Assembly: GCA_017999015.1 (NCBI GenBank) | Contig: JAGOBZ010000105.1 | Location: 1-9,237 of the forward strand | Direction of reading: 5' to 3' | Length of the DNA: 9,237 bases | Source of the DNA: Kiritimatiellia bacterium | Lineage (GTDB): Bacteria > Verrucomicrobiota > Kiritimatiellia > RFP12 > UBA1067 | Shown here: piece after piece, positions 5,458 through 9,237 of the stretch | Numbering within the stretch: the first letter of the stretch is position 1 | Layout: each line of letters opens with the position of its first letter | Position numbers and translations under genes: made by a program | Notes under the pieces: generated by a model | The model's input: only the letters and a program-made list of their open reading frames with translations | Databases searched by the model: none | What the model was told of the DNA's origin: nothing

Positions 5458-7128
5458 ATGCCGAACTTGACCCTCATAGCCCGTGACGGGCGGACGCCGG
5501 AACGCAGCGTCGAGCTGAATCCCGCCGAGACAAACACCGTCGGGCGTTCGCCGGATAACCGCGTTGTGCTGAACGACCCCAAGGTGTCGCGCACGCACCT
5601 CCGTCTGGTCTGGCGCGACGGCGCCTGCTGGGCGGAAGACGCGGGCAGCACCTTCGGCACGTTGCACAACGGCGAAAAGATGAGCGGGCCGGTGCGCCTG
5701 GCGGCGGGCGACCGCCTGGCACTCGGCGGCTACGAGCTGGTGTTTGACGCGGCGTCGGGCGCGCCGTCCGCTGCCGCGCGCGGCAGGGAGCCGGACGGCC
5801 AGGAGGCTGTCGCGATGGATCCGGCGCTGGCCGCGCTCGCGGTCCTCTACACCGACGAGATGATGGCGATGAAGAAGCGCATCCACGAGCAGGTGCTGTT
5901 CAAGCTGAACCTGCCCGAGATCGCCACGAAACAGATTCAGGACGACGAGTTGCGCGCCAAGCTGGAGGTGGCGCTCGACCAGGTGCTGCGCGAGGTGCGC
6001 CATGAGCTGCCGCGCGATCTGGCGCACGATCTCTTCCGCCAGACGCTGCTCGACGAGCTGGTCGGCTACGGTCCCATCACGCCGATGCTGCGCGATCCCA
6101 CCGTGGACGAAGTGATGGTCAACGGGCCTTCGCGTATTTTCGTCGAGCGCAAGGGCCGCCTGTATGAGACCGGCGCGCGCTTCTTCGACGACCGCCACCT
6201 GATCACGATCATCCAGCGCATCGTGGAGCCGCTGGGGCGGCATGTGGACGAGGCGAGCCCGATGGTGGACGCGCGCCTGCCGGACGGCTCGCGCGTCAAT
6301 GCCATCATCCCGCCGCTGGCCCTGGACGGCTCCTCGGTGACGGTGCGCAAGTTCGCCCGGCGCAAGCTGACGACCGACGACCTGATCGCCTTCGGCAGCA
6401 TGACGCCCGAGATCGCCCTCTTTTTGGAGGAGGCCGTGCGCGCCCGGCAGAACATCGTGGTCTCGGGCGGTACCGGGTCCGGCAAGACCACGCTGCTCAA
6501 TGTGCTCTCGCAGTTCATCCCGCGCGGCGAGCGGCTGGTGACGATCGAAGATTCAGCCGAGTTGAAGCTGAGCCACCGCAACATCGTGCGCCTCGAGGCG
6601 CGGCCGGCCAACATCGAGGGGCGCGGGCGCGTCGCGATCCGCGATCTGGTGATCAACGCGCTGCGCATGCGGCCAGACCGCATCGTGGTCGGCGAGTGCC
6701 GCGGGCCCGAGGCTCTGGATATGCTGCAGGCGATGAACACCGGCCACGACGGCTCGCTCACCACGGCGCATGCAAATACGCCGCGCGACTGCCTCTCGCG
6801 CCTGGAAAACATGGTCATGATGGCGGGCTTCGATCTGCCTTCCACCGCGATCCGCGAGCAGATCGCGTCGGCCGTGAACCTGATCGTGCAGCAGAACCGC
6901 CTGCCCGACGGCAGCCGCAAGATCGTGCAGATCTCCGAGGTGACCGGACGCGAGGGGGCCACGATCCTGCTGCAGGACATCTTCCAGTTTGAGCAGAAGG
7001 GCTTCGGCCCGGACGGCAAGGTGACCGGCACGATGGTCGCCACCGGCAACATTCCGCAGTTCGTGGAAGAACTGAAGGCGAAGGGCGACCTGCGGCTGGA
7101 TATGAGCGTGTTTGTTCCCAAGGCGTGA
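5458..7128 (+). CDS. tadA: TadA/CpaF secretion ATPase with an N-terminal FHA domain
   Basis: TadA is the hexameric cytoplasmic ATPase that drives Flp pilus assembly. The 556-residue product begins with an FHA domain (about 4-97): VGRSPDN (Arg30), SRTHL (Ser44-His47) and FGTLHNG (Asn71), the residues that in FHA proteins bind phosphothreonine. A linker of about 20 residues and the CpaF N-terminal region follow (about 125-260; LVGYGPITPMLRDPTVDEVMVNG). The ATPase core has a Walker A GGTGSGKT at 337-344, Asp box TIEDSAEL at 362-369, Walker B Glu413 in VVGECRGPEALDML, and the His-box histidines 430 and 438 in GHDGSLTTAHANTPRD. All catalytic motifs are present, so it should be active. No Shine-Dalgarno precedes ATG 5458; it lies 6 bp after the secretin stop and probably depends on translational coupling. 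A tadZ gene, often between secretin and tadA, is missing here. Confidence 0.96.
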   Translation: MPNLTLIARDGRTPERSVELNPAETNTVGRSPDNRVVLNDPKVSRTHLRLVWRDGACWAEDAGSTFGTLHNGEKMSGPVRLAAGDRLALGGYELVFDAASGAPSAAARGREPDGQEAVAMDPALAALAVLYTDEMMAMKKRIHEQVLFKLNLPEIATKQIQDDELRAKLEVALDQVLREVRHELPRDLAHDLFRQTLLDELVGYGPITPMLRDPTVDEVMVNGPSRIFVERKGRLYETGARFFDDRHLITIIQRIVEPLGRHVDEASPMVDARLPDGSRVNAIIPPLALDGSSVTVRKFARRKLTTDDLIAFGSMTPEIALFLEEAVRARQNIVVSGGTGSGKTTLLNVLSQFIPRGERLVTIEDSAELKLSHRNIVRLEARPANIEGRGRVAIRDLVINALRMRPDRIVVGECRGPEALDMLQAMNTGHDGSLTTAHANTPRDCLSRLENMVMMAGFDLPSTAIREQIASAVNLIVQQNRLPDGSRKIVQISEVTGREGATILLQDIFQFEQKGFGPDGKVTGTMVATGNIPQFVEELKAKGDLRLDMSVFVPKA

Positions 7129-7149
7129 GAGGGCAGGAAGGATTGAGGC

Positions 7150-8046
7150 ATGGGCAATTTCGGAATGGTCGACATCGGGGTGCTGCTGCTGGTGTTCGCC
7201 GCCGTCACGTGGGGCGTGTGGGTGGTGACGCCGCTGCTGGCGCAGCTCGGGCTTGAGCGGTCGGCCGGCCGTTATGTCAAAAGCGACGGCCGCACGCAGC
7301 TCGGGCCGATCTACCGCTTCACGACGCCCGAACGCCTGGCGCAGTCCTGCTGGTCGGCGGCGCTGCTCGGGGGCGGGAGCCTGGCGGCGATTCTGATCGC
7401 CTTCAACGTGTTGCGTCCCGTGATCCTGATCGGCTGCTCGCTGCTGGCTGCCGTGCTCTGTTTCCGCTTGCCGATCCTGTGGCTGCGCTCGCGCATCAAG
7501 CGGCGCCAGGCCTTGTTCGACGCCCGTCTCACTGATCTGACGCTCGGCATCGCGAACGGATTGCGGGCCGGCGCGGCGCTGCCCCAGAGCCTGGAGCTGG
7601 TCTCCCGTGACATGGGCGGTCCGATGACCGAAGAGCTGGCGCTGGTGCTGCACGAGTACCGGCTGGGCATGGACCTGCCGGAAAGCCTGAACCGCCTGTG
7701 CGAACGCATGCCGGGCGAGGATTTGAGCCTGCTGGTGACCGCGATCAAGCTGACCATGCAGTCCGGCGGCAGCCTGGCCGAGGTGCTGGACCGGATCACG
7801 GACACGATCCGGCAGCGCACGGAGTTTCACGACCGCCTGCGGACCATGACCGCGCAGGGCCGCTTCGAGGCCATCGCGATGGCCTCGGCGCCGCTGGTGG
7901 CGTTCGCCATTCTGTACATGCTGGACCGCCAGTTGATGCAGCCGCTGGTGCAGACCCAGCTCGGCTGGTGCGCGATCGGGGCGGTGGTGATTCTGGAGAC
8001 GATCGGGTTTCTGGTGATCAACAAGATTGTGACGATCGACGTGTGA
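7150..8046 (+). CDS. tadB: Tad inner-membrane platform protein TadB
   Basis: TadB pairs with TadC as the polytopic inner-membrane platform on which TadA acts. The 298-residue product has hydrophobic segments at about 7-30, 68-88, 90-112, 240-258 and 273-292, and a T2SS protein F domain (about 123-255). The domain includes ARLTDLTLGIANGLRAGAAL and LLVTAIKLTMQSGGSLAEVLD, close to the classic 'l..al..g..lG..l...l' core. An AGGAAGGA-like site (7135-7142) lies 7 nt before the ATG. The gene is 21 bp downstream of tadA and followed by tadC, the canonical tadABC order. The first of the paired genes is conventionally tadB. Confidence 0.93.
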   Translation: MGNFGMVDIGVLLLVFAAVTWGVWVVTPLLAQLGLERSAGRYVKSDGRTQLGPIYRFTTPERLAQSCWSAALLGGGSLAAILIAFNVLRPVILIGCSLLAAVLCFRLPILWLRSRIKRRQALFDARLTDLTLGIANGLRAGAALPQSLELVSRDMGGPMTEELALVLHEYRLGMDLPESLNRLCERMPGEDLSLLVTAIKLTMQSGGSLAEVLDRITDTIRQRTEFHDRLRTMTAQGRFEAIAMASAPLVAFAILYMLDRQLMQPLVQTQLGWCAIGAVVILETIGFLVINKIVTIDV

Positions 8047-8088
8047 GCCGGTCCCGGGCGCATGCGGGTGGATAAGGTGCTGAAGGGT

Positions 8089-8094
8089 GGAGAG
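8089..8094 (+). promoter_or_regulatory. Ribosome binding site that favours the tadC start at 8101
   Basis: GGAGAG lies 6 nt before ATG 8101. An in-frame ATG at 8062 would add 13 residues, but it is preceded by a GC-rich run with no binding site, and the extra residues have no family counterpart that I know of. Starting at 8101 places the hydrophobic segment at the N-terminus, as in TadB. Confidence 0.65.
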
Positions 8095-8100
8095 ACGACC

Positions 8101-8991
8101 ATGGATGTTGCGGTGATCCAGATGCTGGTTTTCATGGCGGTGCTCTTTCTGGTGATCGGCGTCAACGCCGTGATCCGCAAAGAGAGCCAGACCCTGTCCG
8201 GCGCCAAGCCGCTGGTGTTCCGCGTGTTTTACGCGGAGATCGGCCTGCTGGGCAAGATGGCCGGGCCGTGGATGGATCACGTCTTCCCGACGCAGGCGCG
8301 CGCGATCCGCAACGACCTGATCGCCGCGGCGCTGCCGCTGGAGCCGCTGGAGATCCGCGGACTCCAGTGTTTTGCGGGCGCGGTGGTCGGCGCGGTGGCC
8401 TGGGTGATGACCTTCATCCTGTCGCTGCATGTCGGGTATGCCCTGCTGGCGGGCGCGCTGTTCGCGCTGATGGGGTGGGCGTATCCGGTCTCGTGGGTCG
8501 CGCGCCGCGCGCTGCAGCGCAAGGACCGCATGTCCAAGAGCATGCCGTACGCGATTGACCTGATCACCGTGGCGATGGAGGCCGGTCAGGATTTCGGCGC
8601 GGCGGTGCGCAACTTGGTCATCGAAGGACCGCGCGGGCCGCTGCGCGACGAGTTCGGCGTCACGCTGCGTCAGGTCGAGCTGGGCAAGTCGCGCGTCGAG
8701 GCGCTCAAGGCGATGGCTGACCGCATCCAGTTGGACGAGTTCCGCTCGCTGGTGACCTCGGTCGTGCAGAGCAGCGAGATGGGGGCGAGCATTTCGGGGA
8801 CGCTCAAGATCCAGGCCGAAGAGATCCGCCGCCGGCGCTTCCAGCGCGCGGAGCGGCAGGCGGCGCGCGCCCCGTCGCTGATGCTGATCCCGACCGCCCT
8901 GTTCATTCTGCCGGCCGTGTTCATCATCATTGCCGTGCCGATCGTGATCCGTGCCATGGAATCCGGCATGGGCGAGTATTTCAAGCGTTGA
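8101..8991 (+). CDS. tadC: Tad inner-membrane platform protein TadC
   Basis: The 296-residue product has an N-terminal helix (about 3-24), two helices near 88-108 and 111-133, and a C-terminal helix near 259-284. A T2SS F domain spans about 148-275. Its core includes MPYAIDLITVAMEAGQDFGAAV ('lp.aldlla..leaG.s...al') and EMGASISGTLKIQAEEIRRRRFQRAE, a characteristic TadC segment with a basic loop before the last helix. The length matches TadB, as expected of the tadB-tadC pair. The 54-bp gap after tadB is the widest in the main gene run. The stop is 13 bp before the following FHA gene. Confidence 0.93.
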   Translation: MDVAVIQMLVFMAVLFLVIGVNAVIRKESQTLSGAKPLVFRVFYAEIGLLGKMAGPWMDHVFPTQARAIRNDLIAAALPLEPLEIRGLQCFAGAVVGAVAWVMTFILSLHVGYALLAGALFALMGWAYPVSWVARRALQRKDRMSKSMPYAIDLITVAMEAGQDFGAAVRNLVIEGPRGPLRDEFGVTLRQVELGKSRVEALKAMADRIQLDEFRSLVTSVVQSSEMGASISGTLKIQAEEIRRRRFQRAERQAARAPSLMLIPTALFILPAVFIIIAVPIVIRAMESGMGEYFKR

Positions 8992-9004
8992 AGAGGAGAG
9001 CGGT

Positions 9005-9237
9005 ATGCTCCGGTTGACTGTTGAAAGAGGCGAGCCCGCAGGCGCGGCCTGCGATCTGGAACCCGGCGAAACGACGCTCGGGCGTTCGCGTTCCGCCACA
9101 TTCCGGCTGCTGTCGTCCGATGTGTCAGGGCTGCATGCCGTGGTGAAAGTCGCCGGCGGCGTGGCGCGCCTCGAGAACCTCAGCCAGTTCGGCACGCGCG
9201 TGGACGAGCAGCCGGTTGTCGGAGCCGTAGCCCTGAT
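9005..9237 (+). CDS. FHA-domain protein, N-terminal part (3' cut by the window edge)
   Basis: Seventy-seven residues are visible, all within an FHA-like domain: a beta-strand start (MLRLTVERG), LGRSRS (Arg27), SSDVSGLHAVV (Ser41 to His44) and LSQFGTRVDEQPV near 59-71. The usual Asn after the F-G-T loop is replaced by Asp67, so phosphothreonine binding may be weakened or lost. A strong binding site (AGGAG, 8994-8998) lies 6 nt before ATG 9005, and the gene is 13 bp after tadC. The rest of the protein is outside the window, so its full architecture and role are unknown. It may be a Tad-associated regulatory or scaffold protein. Confidence 0.8.
   Translation, partial: MLRLTVERGEPAGAACDLEPGETTLGRSRSATFRLLSSDVSGLHAVVKVAGGVARLENLSQFGTRVDEQPVVGAVAL

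Noticed and set aside
2812..6243. Very long open frame on the minus strand (about 1140 codons)
   Set aside because: It runs antisense to cpaB, cpaC and part of tadA, which have clear family motifs. Its translation is low-complexity, rich in His, Arg, Gln and Ala, as expected from the shadow of GC-biased third positions. No promoter, binding site or known motif supports it.
6553..9195. Another long minus-strand open frame (about 880 codons)
   Set aside because: It lies antisense to tadA, tadB and tadC and shows the same His/Gln/Arg-rich shadow composition. The sense-strand genes explain the region fully.

Overview
The window is a stretch of a Tad (tight adherence, type IVc/Flp pilus) secretion locus, with every gene on the + strand. 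The DNA is GC-rich and its codons strongly prefer G or C at the third position. The outer-membrane secretin and its periplasmic partner CpaB point to a diderm (Gram-negative) bacterium. The loose style of the locus recalls the PVC group (Kiritimatiellota, Verrucomicrobiota): a large single-pass TadG-like protein, separate TadE-like pseudopilins, unknown small secreted proteins, and short degenerate tandem repeats between genes. That placement is an impression, not a demonstration.

Layout. Bases 1-102 are the end of an upstream gene. Bases 118-1680 encode a large membrane-anchored TadG-like protein. Next, at 1773-1907, is a 44-residue predicted membrane protein too short for routine gene calling. 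Closely related repeat elements built on 7-base tandem units lie before it (1696-1760) and after it (1986-2036). A candidate promoter (about 1922-1951) may start a second transcription unit. That unit runs without large gaps: a TadE-like pseudopilin (2077), an unknown small secreted protein (2666, overlapping the previous gene by 8 bp), CpaB/RcpC (3046), the secretin CpaC/RcpA (3862), the TadA/CpaF ATPase with an N-terminal FHA domain (5458), TadB (7150), TadC (8101) and the start of a second FHA-domain protein (9005, cut by the window edge).

How the parts fit. TadA powers pilus assembly at the inner membrane, on a platform of TadB and TadC. The secretin forms the outer-membrane channel, with CpaB acting in the periplasm. 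TadE-like and TadG-like proteins supply minor pseudopilins or surface components. The major Flp pilin, prepilin peptidase TadV, TadZ/CpaE, RcpB/CpaD and TadD are not in this window. The position between secretin and TadA where tadZ often sits is empty. Instead TadA carries an FHA domain and another FHA gene follows tadC, which suggests phosphothreonine-dependent control or localisation of the machine.

The core machinery is standard and confidently assigned. The parts worth a second look are the paired heptamer repeats around the 44-residue gene, the two FHA modules with no TadZ between rcpA and tadA, and the unknown secreted protein wedged between tadE and cpaB.
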